DNA of 64,000 nucleotides from Pinus tabuliformis. Lineage: Eukaryota; Streptophyta; Pinopsida; Pinales; Pinaceae. Numbering within the stretch: the stretch's first letter is position 1; every line of letters starts with the position of its first letter. A program made the position numbers and the translations under genes. The DNA is taken from the NCBI GenBank assembly GCA_031772625.1, contig CM062811.1, forward strand, positions 646,541,606 to 646,605,605, written 5' to 3'. Below the pieces are notes generated by a model. That model saw nothing but the letters and a program-made list of their open reading frames with translations, searched no databases and was not told where the DNA came from. Positions 21,956 to 34,928 of the stretch are shown here, piece after piece.

Positions 21956-23749
21956 TGTTGAATAAAGTTGTCATTAATGTCAATATGATTGTTGAAGCAT
22001 GATGCATGAACCCTAGGCACATAAAATATACCCTAGTTTAAGCCCTAGTCCTAATATACTCTCTCTGAAACCCTAACCCTAAAATGCATATATGAACCTT
22101 GCTCTAAAATCCTAGCATGGACAATAAAACCCCAAGCATAACGGACGAAATTCTAAATAACAAAATATATGCATTACTAAAACCCTTTATGCAACACTAT
22201 ACCCTAATTCCATATGTGTCTTAAAATTCTAAAAGCTATTCATTAAAAAGATAATAAATTATTATTAAAAAGGAGCCTCAAAACACTTTTTCCATTTCTT
22301 AAATACATTAATAAAACATTTATAAAGTTACCTCCACGGCATGAAATTTTTTTGCAAAGATAATATATTCAAAAGAAATGCTACATAACACAATATTCTC
22401 ATCTCCACGCACTATACGGCTCCACTAGTTCGTGGTCGGCCCCACCAAAAAAAGTTTGCTTCCTCTTAAAAAGTCATGACATTTCATGAACTTACAAAAT
22501 GTATAAATATACAACTATAGTCATACGCTTGAGGAGATTTCATGGAGAAGATAGGGGAGAGAACAAAGGTAAAACAAAGATATAAAGGGAGGATGCAAAG
22601 CAAGAAAAAGGAAGGACGTAGAGCGAAAAAAACCGAGGACACAAGTTGAAAAACGATTTGAAATGAAATGAAATGATATTTTAAGGTCTACGAGATTAAT
22701 TCGGTCAAGAAGATGTGATTTCCGCAAAGAAAATATAGAGATAAAAATAGGCAAGTTCTTTAAAAAAGGATCCTACATAAGTTTAAAAGCAAGGAGCCAA
22801 ATATTTTGAAAGTTCTTGAGTAGTTGAGCCTCAGAACTGAGGTAGATAGTAAATACAACTCGTACCTATGTTGCTTGATGCTAAACTCAGACCTATGATA
22901 CTTAAGTGCATCTCAGACCTCTAGCACATGTGGTAGAACTGCAATAAGTCTGGCCTATGGATTGAATTGTGTGCTTGAACTTGTAAATAGACCTGTGATA
23001 CTTGGACCTGTTCTATGCAGAGAATTTCAAATCTTGAAAAGCTCGGAACTGTGGATAAATTAAATTCAGACCTGTGAAACTTTGACAAACTTCTCTCTTT
23101 TGATATAACCCTTTAATTTGTAACAATTCTAGAGCAATTCTGACTTTGAAACTGTGACATAGAAAAGAAAGTACTGAAGTATATGTGAGAAATTTTTTGT
23201 AGTATATGTCTGAGCAAGGTCCTATGTGAAATAGAAGAATTGAAGCAAGAATTTAAGGAGAAATTCTCTTGGGTTTTGGTTATATTTTTTGTGCATGTTT
23301 TGGAACCTTTTTGGACAAACTTTTGGCCTCTTTTGTAGCACATAGTTCCATCCAAATTGACCATTTCACCATCAACATAGACCCTCTTGAGAATTGTTGA
23401 AGAAGACACCTTTCAAGTCTTATAGAAGACCTATTGAGGAGAGTGGTTGGCAGTTTCAAAGCAGGCTTTGGGAATCATTTGAAGCAGCTTAGTGACAAAC
23501 TTGAAGGCATTGTTTGATGAGTTACTTTAAAGGACTCTAGAAGACACTTGTAGAATTTAAAGTTATTCTTGAAAGACACTAATGCATGATTGAAGCCCTC
23601 ATGGAGTAACCTTGAAGAAGATTGATTGGATATCATAAAGATTTGTGAAGACATGTTTTTTGGTTGATAAAGTTGTCATTGATGAGCTAAGTGAGGGCAT
23701 TGTTGAAGGAACTTGAAGAAACTACCAGGGCTTGTTGAAAAATACATTG
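21956..23749 (+). repeat. P LTR a, left part
   Basis: Starts TGTTGAATAAAG after the CTAAA flank. Promoter-like GTATAAATATAC near 22501. Interrupted at 23749 by element B and resumes at 49112. Confidence 0.85.
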
Positions 23750-24785
23750 TGTTATCGGGAAATCTAGTGTCTATGCAGAGCTGCTAGTCCCACTAAGACT
23801 AGTAGCTATCTTAGAAACAAACAAACTAAAACTACTTTCATTTTCCTTTATGAGAAGTAGATAAGAGGGGAACAAAGGAGACCAACCTATGTCTTGCGCT
23901 TGGTTCCTTGTTTCATTCCTCTCCCTTCTGATAGATCTTTGCCACTCGCTTCCTCGTCTACCCAGCTTCAAAGAGCACTTGTGGAATCAAAGTAGCATAA
24001 CACTATCCAAGAACAGAGATCTACTATCATAAACAATATAGGACCAGAAATATATTGACCACACAAATGCATATATCATCAATCATACAAGAATGTGGAG
24101 GGAAACTTGAATAGATTTATTAATATCAAGAGAAGCAAAGAGGATTACAACCAATTGTTTTTACCCAGCGCCATCCTCTCAGCAAGAAAGCCCTTCTTCA
24201 CCTCATGAAAAGCTTAGATCACCCAACACTATGATGTTACACCAAGAAACCAGCAGCACTTCCTTACAAGATACAAAATTCCAGCCTCTGGATCTCTGGG
24301 ATGAGGGATCCATATATAGATGTTTGAAAGGGGGGTGAGTCAGCTTTTGGGTTTTGATTAGAGTCCTCTCTCTGATAGTTCTTGATTCCACTTGGAGATT
24401 GATGATCTCTTACTCATCCCTGGGCGAATGCAGAGAGGCAAGTGTCACAGGAGAAGTTTCTAGAAGATTCCATGATCCTCCACCTCGCAAATTGACTCTG
24501 CCATTTGTCCACTCTCGCCCATCGCACCCCATAGAAGGATTTTCAGTATGCATCACACCTCCCGTGTGCATTTAGGTGGGATGCAGTGCACTTTGACCAT
24601 GGAGCAGGTGAGATGGTCCAGTTTTGACCAGTTCTTAGTAGTTTTTCATGGAGAACTTCTGGGAGATGATGTAATCAACTGACCTTGTTCTTTTAGGGGT
24701 TGGAACAACACTTTTAGGGACTTAGGAGCCCTTGGTTTATGGACATTTATGGTTGGGGTTGCAGTGCCCAAAAATGTCTATAAGA
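23750..24785 (-). repeat. 3' LTR of B
   Basis: Direct partner of 48071-49106, the same length, differing by scattered substitutions (about 3% by eye). Terminal TATAAGA in place of TATAACA. Confidence 0.95.
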
Positions 24786-24799
24786 GTTGCCCCCTAAAG
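24786..24799 (-). promoter_or_regulatory. Polypurine tract of B
   Basis: Minus strand CTTTAGGGGGCAAC directly before the LTR start. Confidence 0.85.
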
Positions 24800-27174
24800 C
24801 ATGAGGTCGTTAATCTTTTGATGTCGGGTGAAATGCTTTATCATGAGGATCCGAAGTTTTTTCGAACTGGAAGGCGACCTATAATAAGATACAATACAAT
24901 ACATTATCTTCATAATATTTTCATGATCTGGCTGAGGCAGGCATTTCCCATGCTCAGCTTTATAAATTCATTTTCATGTACATAAGACAGAGAATCGTCT
25001 ATGTGCAGACTGATGATTCTGGTAGAGCCATCATCCCTTAGATTGGATGATTATCTGTGCTGCAATGATGTACATTTGATGTCTTTATTTTCCTGAATAT
25101 ATATCGCAGCCCGGATGGATGAAACTAGATCCTGGGTCTTCAATCTCGTTCGATCTTTACTCAAAGTACAAGTCGATCCATGTGAGAGATGTTCTGGAGT
25201 AGAACATGGAAAGACATCGCCTGATTACCAGCCAATGATGTAAGCTGTTAATAGGCGCGAGATGAATCACCGATAATGATGATGACCCTCAAGGTACTAC
25301 AGTACAATTCACGTGGTGTGAATAAGGGACTTGGCGTCGAACACCACGCAAAATCTTTCAGTCGAGGCCATTGATGTAAACATGTCGCCGGAAGTGAGAA
25401 ACTTGCCATTGAGGCATGCAAGCTTCAAAGTACTGAAAGGGTTGTCCCTAAGTAGACTTCTTGGATAATGAGCTGATGTCGACAAGAAGCAACCCGCCGT
25501 GGGAGGGCCTTATTGAATCCCACATCTACGGCACGGAACGGAGCAAATTATTTTAACGGAGGTGAAAACGATCTAATGATATAAGGTTCAAGGTGGCGGT
25601 CATGAAAGAATAGAGCGTAAATGTATTGCAGTGGATGAGACACAGGTGAATTCTCTGAGTGACTTCTCTTGAACATATCGGTGACACTGACATGATGGAT
25701 TGGTAGCGTTAACCCCAAATATGGATGGTGTGATGGACCAATGGTGATATTACCAGTGAATGGAACAACCCAACCTGACTCGGATGCGGAGCGAAAGTGT
25801 CATGTTCAAGAGCGACTTGCTACCAATAAAGTTTCTTCAAGTTTTCTTCCCAATTTTTCCCTAGTCATTGCTGACCAATACCTCTTTATTTTTGTCAAGC
25901 TTGAGGAGGATAACATATGCTTGTTCTATAATTTTCCCTTCGGGCAAACCCATCTCTATGTTGTAACGAGCCTAGCAATAGTGAAACTCGTTCTTGTCTG
26001 TATGGACAAGTTTGTCGCTATTAGGTTTTAACGAGTTTAACGACAAAGATAACTCGGTCCTTTTCAATTTTAGAGAGCCTGAAAGGGACGTAAAGAAAAC
26101 TCCAACAATCCTTTTTCATCATATAATCCCTTAAGTCCAAAAAAGTATAAAATAATACAAAAGGGATGAATTCTCGGTAATTTTAACGAGCCGAACAAAA
26201 CAAGCGCTCTATCTTTTTGTGTAATAATCCCTCAGGTCCAAAAAGATTAAAATCTAAAGGAGGGATAGTACTTCTGGTCACTTTAACGAGCTGGAGAGGC
26301 CAATTACTCGGTAATCATTTCATATTTTACGAGTTAGATGAAAAGAGCTTAAAGGAGACTCGTTTTCGAGGAACGAGTGATAAATTCGAGTAGCAGCTAA
26401 TTCCAGGTAAGGTTTGGAATTTTCCAATCACGGCAGTGTCACAAGGATGGCTAACAGGATCACTCTTCGCAGCTATTCCTCAAAAAGGATAAACAATCAA
26501 ATGGAGGTGAATGATCGGCCAATACAGAGTGGAGGTGATGATGAGAACACGACCAAGGCTTCAAAGGCTGATGATAATGCATTCACGATGGTTATTTACC
26601 GGAAATTGGTTCATCTTTTAGTGAATGAGCTTAAACTCTGGGGGAAACATTTGCTCACTATTTATGCTTAATTTTTAACGAGCTTTAACTCCACATAAAA
26701 ACTGCTCGATCCAGTTGCATAATAAGGATGTCTCATCTAAGATGCCATTGTTTATGGAGCTTGCACCTTACAAAGCTTTGCCCCGCATCCTTTCTTATGC
26801 AAGTTAGGAAACGACCAATCCTACGAGTTTAAAGGGTTAGAGGACGTACAAATTTAAAAAATAAATGGTCGCTCTTCGCTTGCATGCCAAAAGGTTTGCA
26901 TGCCCCTAGGTATAGCGAAAAATTTCCAGGCTACCAAAGATTGTTCCATCTGTACTACAGACAAAACACTTCCTCGGTGATGTCTACCGAAATAGACAAA
27001 GGTGAGTGGCACAACTTGCCTCCACTCACATAACTTTGACGAAGGAATCTTATTCCAGTCTACTCTCATAAACCAGTCATATATCCTTCGCGGAAACCTA
27101 CCCTATGCCCAAAATTTTCCTGCCAAAACAGACCAGGGTGCATGCCCCCTGGGTTTCAGTCATGTCCTCCCGAA
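24800..27174 (-). other. B internal 3' region, no recognised gene
   Basis: About 2.4 kb where pol would be expected, but no RT, RNase H or integrase motif can be found in any frame by eye. The segment 25960-26850 has a dispersed motif of the form TTTTAACGAG(C/T), occurring at about 25965, 26029, 26180, 26284, 26326 and 26677. It recurs as TTTTTAATGAGCTTG near 28887. Confidence 0.5.
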
Positions 27175-28747
27175 TCATTCGCGATCATCAAGTGGACGGA
27201 CCGGGGATTGATGAGACATTCCTTGCGTGAAAAGACCATTCAGAGATGGTATTTGACTATTTTCTATGTGTGAGCCGAGAAATGAAAGCTGGTCTACGAG
27301 CTTGACCACTCTTCCTTCATGCATAAAACACATTACTCTAAAGAGCGAGGAGACAATGGCTCCCATGTAATAAATATAGTCGCGTCCAAGGAGTAGATTA
27401 TAATTTAGGGCTCCTTGGACTACCATTACATTCATGTGAACGGTTTTCCTTCTCAATGTTATCGGCACATTGGGAAGGATCCCTAACGGTCGACTGGTTC
27501 CTTTATCAAAGCTCGTTAGATTTCTCATTTCAGGCAAAAGCGATGGCGAACCAAGTGCTTTCCAAGCAGTTGAGGAAAGGATACTCACAGAAGCCCCTTC
27601 ATCTATGATGGTACCACCCATGACCATTCTGTATATTTGGGCAATGATTCGAAATGGTACACTAGCCGATAAACGGGGTCTGCCTAGTAGATTCCAATCG
27701 AAGGAAACAAGTAGGTTGCTTGGAGGTGGGACCGAATAGACGGTCGGGTATGACTCTAACGAACTTCCTTCCTGTGGTAAAGGAACGGGTAGACTGCCCC
27801 CATGTTCATCAGAGTCTGTGTTTACGAAGAGAATTTGAACAGTGTCGTTCTTGTTCTCTTCGGTGACTGTATCATCTGAAGATGGATCCTCTGAAGGCAA
27901 GACCGGGTCAACTGCCACCTCGACCTTTTGACTTTCGTCTGGTGTGGATTCAGATGGTTTATCTTCAATGATAGACACTTCGACCGACCACAATGGCATG
28001 TCAGTCGGATTTTCAACTAGTGATGGACTTGGCAAGAGTTTCTTATATCCAGGAGGAAGTCGTAACGGTGAAACCGGACAGTCATCCAAAACTCTTTTAG
28101 CCTCATCTAGGAAGGGACAACGGTGGACGGCGTGATCACCTTCACACAATTTACAAGGGAATTTATTTTTCCTTTTCTGTCTCGACATTTTGCTTTCACT
28201 AGTTGACGGTGTACTTTCAACATGATCATCAGAGGTTGTTAACACTGGATTGTGCAAATGAAGAGACCAGTCTCTTAAGATCCGAGGGATGTAAGGACAA
28301 TCTCGATGATAGTGATCTCCTTTGCAAATGACACATGGAGATTTAGGCTTTGACAATGCAGTGTGTGGATTTTCACTAGATGATCCCTGGTTGCCCCCTG
28401 TCATCTTTGGCTCCTTCTTCTTCTTCTATTTCTTCTTCTTCTCCTTCTTCTTCTTAGTTACTTGACTTTGGGCTTTACCAGACCCATCAAGCGAAGAGGA
28501 AGGAGGAGAGGGAGAATCGGATGAAGTAGAAGGTTGGGGGGGTAGCTTTGGTATCGTCTAGTTGCTTACTTGATTTCTCAGGAATCACGGTATTCTGAAC
28601 AACATAGGTCGAGAAGAGCCATACGGGCAGGCCGATTGTCAATCCTGGAAGCGACAATGTGGCCATATGAGGTGCACCAACATCTCTTCAAGAGGAGAAA
28701 GGACTAGGATTTCCCCCAAGGGGAACTCCTTGGTTGGTGGACTCCAT
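27175..28747 (-). pseudogene. Zinc-knuckle and aspartic-protease-like protein of B
   Basis: The longest open part is 28404-27175 (409 codons). It starts with two knuckles, CVICKGDHYHRDC and CKLCEGDHAVHRC, both C-x2-C-x3-H-x4-C as in the Gag of element E. A Glu/Asp/Ser/Pro-rich linker follows, then a retroviral-type protease domain at residues about 250-370: I-I-D-E-G-A-S-V-S-I-L-S, with Glu where the family has Ser or Thr, and later N-Y-N-L-L-L-G-R-D-Y-I. Upstream coding continues to an ATG at 28747 (MESTNQG...), interrupted by a TGA and frame changes and by a Lys/Glu-rich codon run. No capsid domain is seen. The D-E-G-A change makes proteolysis doubtful. Confidence 0.7.
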
Positions 28748-30172
28748 TTTTCTCAACCTAAGACCAACGTAGGAAAGGTGATGTTTATTCTGATTAAAAA
28801 AAAAATTTAGACGCTTTGACACAACTTGTTTTTTCAATTTTTAAGAGTCAAGAAAAAACAAAAGATGACTCTAGTCGCCTTCGATTTTTAATGAGCTTGA
28901 AGTGACAAGTGCTCAGATGGACCTTTTCCTTTAAGGAATTTGAAAAGGAATGAAAGAGACTAATTTGTAAGTCTAGACAGAGGGATTATCAAACCAATCA
29001 CAAAACTGCAGAATACTTTTTACGGTACGGTAGTCAATCTTCCCGAATGTTGTGTTCAGTGCATTGCGATCGATAGGGTGGCAGACACGGCTTCCTATGG
29101 ATAAAGGATATAGCCTATTGTGGTCTCCCAATATATACTCGACGGTACGTGGGAGCACAAGTCCGTACTGGCACTTGTCGTCTCAAAGTGGAGGAATCAC
29201 CCAACCAGCAATGAAAACAACAGTTACCAGGCTTTACGACACCGGAATACGTCTCTAGCCTAGACTTCTAAATGTTGTGCGTTAGGTTCCAAAGCGTTTT
29301 TAGATTCATTAAATTTATTTTATAGTTGATCTTGTTTAAGAAATTTGCCTTTCAGGTTCACCGCGTGATGTAGATATACAATTCCTAAAATGCAATCTAA
29401 GATGATAAACAATCGTTTAATCTTCTTTTTGCAATGAAAATCCTAGCTACTAAAGAAAGAGAGATGATATTCTTTCAACATAGAGTAGAGAGCACACACT
29501 ATATGCACTGTCCTAAATCAAACCAACAAATAGTCTAAATGCAAATGCACATGCATGTATTTGTTTTTAGCCTTCTTAATGTGTGAATGATAAACAGAAA
29601 GCTAAGCGCAAATCTGAATTATTTTTTCAAAGCGACATTACTAACAAGCTTCTTTTCAAGACAAAATGAAGACAATGACGACACTTTGCGATTTGGAATT
29701 GAAAACTTGCTTTCAACACTTGAAAAAATACTAATTCAAATAAAATACAAGAGTAACAGTGTAATCAACTATCAAGAACAATCAGATTCTCTTCTATGAC
29801 TGAAAACGACACTTGCGACACTTCCAAATCAAGAAACGACAGTTCAATTACGCTACTTCTTTGTAAAATAGAACTGAAAATGGCTCGCAATACATAAAAA
29901 CATTTACAGTTCTTTGCACAATGGAGGCGGAATAATGGCAAGGAAGGGGGTTTCCAATAGAGGTATACTGACTACAGACAACAAAACTCCTGAATAGAGC
30001 TGAAAAGAGTGAATAAAAACCAAAGTCTAGAGGAAAAATTAGCCTTTTCTGATCAGCGCACCTTTTACACAGGGATTCCAGTATGCATCCCACCTACAGC
30101 ACACAGGAAGTGTGATGCATACTGATATCCTTGAAGAGAGGGTGCGATGGTATAGTGTGAGACCTTTGATCC
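28748..30172 (-). other. B internal region between leader and ORF, no recognised gene
   Basis: Only short ORFs. A stretch near 30060-30130 (CAGTATGCATCCCACC...GATGCATACTG) echoes the LTR of B around 48866-48910 and forms an imperfect inverted repeat. Confidence 0.45.
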
Positions 30173-31675
30173 TGTTAGCACCTAAATCTGCCCTAGGCAG
30201 AAGGAAGGCAAAATTCAGGGTAACCACAAACCACGCTCAGTATGGTAGCTAGCCCTACCAGAACAGGAGAGGGCTCTCTCCGAGTCATGCTCAGTGAATA
30301 GATAAACAAGAGCAATCTGAGATGACTTACAGTGAAATATGTATCTTAGGCTAGTAAGTGAAAATGGATACAAGAAACAATTTTCATGAATGATTGAGCT
30401 TCTGGGATGGTATGGGACCAACGGTCAGCAAAGAACAGAGAATTTAATACAAAGGCACAGATTACTTCGTGAGGCAAGGCAGGCGGAAAATGTAGCAATT
30501 TAGTTGGAAGTAACGCAGAATGAGTAGATTGATGAACAGAGGGAAAAAGGCATAGTTACATGAATCCTTTTCAACAGAAGAAAAACACTGAACATGAAAT
30601 TTTCCCACAGGCAAAGCAATAAAATTGAATTCTACCTAATCTCACTCAGAAAATTTCACTGGAAATGAACATGAAATGAATTATGAGACATAACGAAATA
30701 CATAAGAAAACATAAGAGACACATTTGCTACACTCACAACCACAAGAATCTCATGAAACAGAGCCGCTGCCTTTCATTAATTCTCTGTCAAAATATACAA
30801 TGCAGAAACAAAGTTTCTTTCCCACAGTCTCCCAGAAGTTACAAGCCAACCAACCTTTTGCAAATAGTTTGCATACAATATATAGAATGTGTAAGGAAGA
30901 GATAGAATGCCCAAGGGTTGGGGAGTTACTCGAATCATTGCAAAATGGAGATGGAGAGCCAACCATCAGCTACAGGTGCAGCGCCACAAACATGACATTT
31001 GGCTTGGGTGACCGTTTGCCTTCCTTCGCCACTTGGATAGAAGCTAATCTGGAGAAAAAATACTTTAAATTCTGCCTTTGGTGCCAAAAAACTGAAGTGT
31101 AGATGAGCAGGCCCACTTGGAGAAGTCGCGAACCGAAATTTCACGAAACAGAAGCAAATTGGGCAATTTTTCCTCTGTGCGCCGCGCCATTTTCTCTGTA
31201 TGCTACGCTACTTTGGGGCCTGTTTTGGGGCACTTTTAGGTGTCCAAAATGTGTGCAAGTGGGCTTGTTGGAAATCTTGACCTGTCTACTTCTAACCCCA
31301 CTGGAATTTTTGAATTTGGTGCTCATTTGCCCCTCCAAATCTTCATTCTCCCAAGACTGCTTCCTGTGTGTCAAAAAAGTGGCAGAGAGGCCATTTTTGG
31401 GTGTTTTTTTACCTTTTGGAGACTCATCTCTTGCCAAAATTTCTTGTCCGGGCACTAGTAGTCGTGATTTTCCATGCTAAATCAAAAAATGCAAACCATT
31501 CCTCATTTGGAGCTCTAGAATTTTAGCGCCGCGCCAAGGGAGAAAAACCCTATTTTTTTTTTTGCCCAAAAATTTGTGAAATGACCAAAAATTCCCCAAA
31601 TTTCTTGAAATTTGGGTTGGAGGTTCCCTATGGGGTGTTATGATGGGCCAAGGAAGCCTCAGCCAAGATTCGAAG

Positions 31676-33139
31676 TCAATCTTTCTCTTTTGCTTCTTTT
31701 GCCTTTCTTGTTGCTTTCTTCAATTTCGCCTTCAAGTTCCTTATCCGAGCCCTAACACTCATATTTTGTGTCCTGTAATGATAAGCCATGTGTCTCAGCA
31801 AGGCAAGGTCCTGATTGGCCTTGTCCAACAGCCTCTCCAAGTGCATGTTCCTGATCTCGAGATGGGCCTCCCGATCCTCATTGATCTCCTGCTCCAATGA
31901 TGTGGGTTGAACTCTTCTCCTTGGAGCAGCTTGGCGACGCTCACGAATGTTTTGTAGCTCCATGATCGTTCGCTGATCCTCCAGATACTTGTTCCTCTGC
32001 TCCAGATATTTCATATTCCATTTGGCTCTTTCTAAATCAATGGAAAAGTCTTCAATCTCTAATTGCTGCTCCTGGAAGATCTCTCTAAGCTCTGCATTTG
32101 TCGATTCTGTATCTGTCTCATCATCATGAAGGAGAACAAATTCGGTCTCCCGTTCACCTGATGGCCCTTCCTCCTGCACTGGCTCCTTACCTCTGCCCTG
32201 CTCATGTGATGCTGATGTCAGAAGCGAGGCCCCTTCCACCCCGGGTGGAGATAACACTCGCTTTGCTGCTGCAAACAAAGGTCTACTGCCTTTCTGATAG
32301 GTGATGTATACTAGCATAGTAGCAGTCTCATGTCACTCATACTGATGAGATGGGCCACCTATCTCATGCTCTGCCTCTGATACTATCTGTGGAGCGCTGA
32401 AGAAGTCATGGGAGATGAAGTCCTCCCAAGCAATACCATGCAATCTCAACTGATGGTCCACCAAAATCTGGATAAGAGCAAAGTGATAAACACTGTTGAG
32501 CTGCTATTGAGGGATCTTGTGCTGCATGAAATTTTTCCTCCTCTCTATGTTCCCGCAAATGAAAAATGGGAGGTTCATCATTCGCACCCTGGTAAAGTGC
32601 ATGAGCAACCTGATGTGATAGGCATAAAGGCGAGAAAACCTCCCCTCACAACTGAAGTATTTCATGATTAGTTTCATGAGCGGAGCATACTCATCTCTCA
32701 AAAATCTGAACGGGAAAACTCTCTTGAGCTGACTCAAACAACTGGCCTTAATGTAAGGCTCATAATGATGCCTCTCCACCTTCTTCTTCTTATGCCACTG
32801 CTCTCCAATGTTTGGTATGCCTGTTGCCACTGATATGGTTTCGGGTGTCAATGTGAAATTGACCCTAGCCAAGATAGACTGTCCTCCATGTAGGTGAAGT
32901 GCAAAAAGACGGGCCAACTCATGATGAACTCTGACACTTGCCACCCTCTGACAAAATTCAAAACATGCTAAGTGCTGGAAACATGACATAGCAAGAGGGC
33001 ATGCCTGCAACCCGGTGAGGGTGTTTGGCTCATCTCTAACATGCTTGCCACTCCGGTGATGTCTCCTGGGGGCCTGTTCTCCTGAAGTTGTATCACTATG
33101 TGTCTCCACCTCATACTCTGATGAAACCTCGGATGCCAT
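31676..33139 (-). pseudogene. LTR-encoded accessory protein (aORF), copy in 3' LTR of A
   Basis: One frame runs from ATG at 33139 (MASEVSSEYEVE) to 31676, 488 codons, without a frameshift. It has two stops, TAG at 32504-32506 and TGA at 32333-32335. Residues about 60-245 form the globular domain shared with element E: FTLTPETISVATGIPN, then M-K-L-I-M-K-Y-F-S-C-E-G-R-F and Y-H-I-R-L-L-M-H-F, then W-E-D-F. A short acidic linker follows, then a coiled coil rich in Glu/Arg/Leu (about 32110-31790) and a basic Lys/Arg-rich C-terminus. No membrane segment or catalytic motif is recognised. The TGA is shared with the other A LTR but not with D, so A-family members may make two products. Function unknown; structural or nucleic-acid-binding roles are guesses. 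Confidence 0.8.
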
Positions 33140-33689
33140 GACTGTTGTTTTATAAACTGAATTTAGGTTGCCCCTTTGATGATGATGAAAGCTAGGTTGC
33201 TTTAATAATCTGCCACTAAGGGGGCAATTAAACAAGGGAGTATTAGGAGGGGAATGATGCAATGGGAACAGGGGTTATAAGGAGAATTTTTTAGGGACTT
33301 GGGAGGAGTTTAGGTATTGTGTTGATGGGGTAGGGTTTGGGATTTTGTGTTGACCGAATAGTGGAGGGATAGGGGAGAGGGTTTGGTAGTAATTTAGGGC
33401 AGGGGCTTTAGGAAAAATGATAAAGGGAAGATGGAAAAAATGATAGGTGAGGGAAAAAAGGTGAGTGGAGTGAAACCTTAGCATTAACAACACATTTTAA
33501 CAACCCTAGCCATCATTTTCTTGGTGATTTCTTATGGTTGACTTTATGCATTTTGGTGACATTCAAACATCTCTATAAACACCATATCATTGATAAAATT
33601 TGATGAACAAGTGATGTCATAAGGCCTACCTCTTGATATGATAGCATTCACCAAAATTTGGAAGTGTTTGGGCACTGTTTTTGGTCCTT

Positions 33690-33815
33690 GTCTGTGTGCG
33701 CTGCGCGTAAAGCCCAGTGCGTCGCGCCCTTAGAAAAATTGAACTGTGGGCAGGCTGCGTGTGCGCCGCGCCCTCTGCGTGTGCCGCGCTCCTGGGTATA
33801 TGTGTCGCACCCTCT
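33690..33815. promoter_or_regulatory. GC-rich GTGCGCCGCGCC cluster in A LTR (left)
   Basis: Several variants of GTGCGCCGCGCC within 125 bp (for example 33695, 33718, 33759, 33777, 33803), in AT-rich surroundings. It lies between the TATA box and the aORF. Equivalent clusters occur in the other A LTR and in D. Confidence 0.6.
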
Positions 33816-33889
33816 AAAACCACCTCCAACTCACTCAAATGCTCACAATTTCACACTCACCACCTTTGCAACGTCTCTCCAAGGCTTAT

Positions 33890-34886
33890 TGATCTGAATT
33901 TGAAACTACTTGAAATTTGTTTGCAAGGTATTCAATTCAGAATTAAACATGTGTAAAAGATTTCCATGTCTTGCAGAAAGAAAACACATGAAATTTTCAG
34001 CTGTTCATCACCCATTTAGCATAGCAGAGTTATTTCCTTTTACTATTTAACACATTAAAACGAATTTGTTCTGCAAAATAAATCAACCACAAATTCAAAA
34101 GAAGTTGATAAAGCAGTTCACCCCCTCCAGGGCTACGTCTGTTGGGTCCAAAGCTCCCAACCAGGCTTGTCCTTGTTTTTATTAAATGCTCAAATTGAAA
34201 ATACAGCTAAATAGAAGCATCTACAGGAGAAATATATGGTAAAAATGGATTCAGAACACTTGAATCCTTCAGGATTGACTATTGGATCACCTCCAATGGA
34301 TACCTGCAACCCTATACAGTCTTCACAAAACTGGGCCCTGATGTCTCCTAGAACTTTCACGGCTCAAAAACCTCTGCAAAATGACCTCAGATGGATGCAA
34401 GGCCTACACCAATGGCTTCAGAAGGCTGAAAATACCCAAAATCAAAAAAAAAATTGTCCAAAACCGACTTTCCTAGCCAAAGTTATGGCCATTTAAAGTT
34501 TCTCCAGTTTGCCCCTAGAAAAACTCCAGCTAACTTTAGTTAACTCCAGTTAGCTCCGCCAATTATGGCGGGTCCGCCAAATTTGGCGCTCCTGCCAAAA
34601 TTCCGCCAACTTAACTGCAGTTACATTTAATGTTTGGTGGTTGCCTCGGATTTCATGCCCAGCGGAATATTCCTTTTTTAATTTTTCTTTGAAAAATTAA
34701 AATTTCTAATGTTATGGACAATTTCTTCTTTTTGCCATAACTTCCTCATACGACGACCATTTTTTGAACCGTTTGCAGCGCCGGAATTGGGAAGACGAGC
34801 ACTTTCTAGTCATTTAACTTTGAACTAGTTCTAAGTACTTTAAATTTTGAGCATTTTACGACACTTAGGACATGAGCACCTGATCA
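33890..34886 (-). repeat. 3' LTR of C
   Basis: Partner of 39688-40667. It carries an extra segment (TTATGGCGGGTCCGCCAAATT region, about 34563) lacking in the other LTR. Confidence 0.95.
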
Positions 34887-34900
34887 CGCCTCCCCATTGG
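34887..34900 (-). promoter_or_regulatory. Polypurine tract of C
   Basis: Minus strand CCAATGGGGAGGCG next to the LTR. Confidence 0.85.
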
Positions 34901-34928
34901 GAAGCTTTTGGACCCCAAAAGCCTTCAA

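Larger units (their letters stand above)
19866..22440 (+). repeat. ~1.28-kb tandem duplication (LINE ORF1 + LTR start)
   Basis: Copy 1 is 19866-21146 and copy 2 starts at 21147. The LTR starts at 20673 and 21956 are 1283 bp apart. Confidence 0.85.
30173..33889 (-). repeat. 3' LTR of A, left part
   Basis: Carries the LTR start in plus orientation (TGTTAGCACC) and the accessory ORF. Interrupted at 33889 by element C. Confidence 0.92.

Noticed and set aside
30725..31102. 125-codon plus-strand ORF, with an equal-length ORF at 43946-44323
   Set aside because: The two are the two LTRs of element A, antisense to the element. Equal length follows from recent common origin, and solo LTR D has no counterpart.
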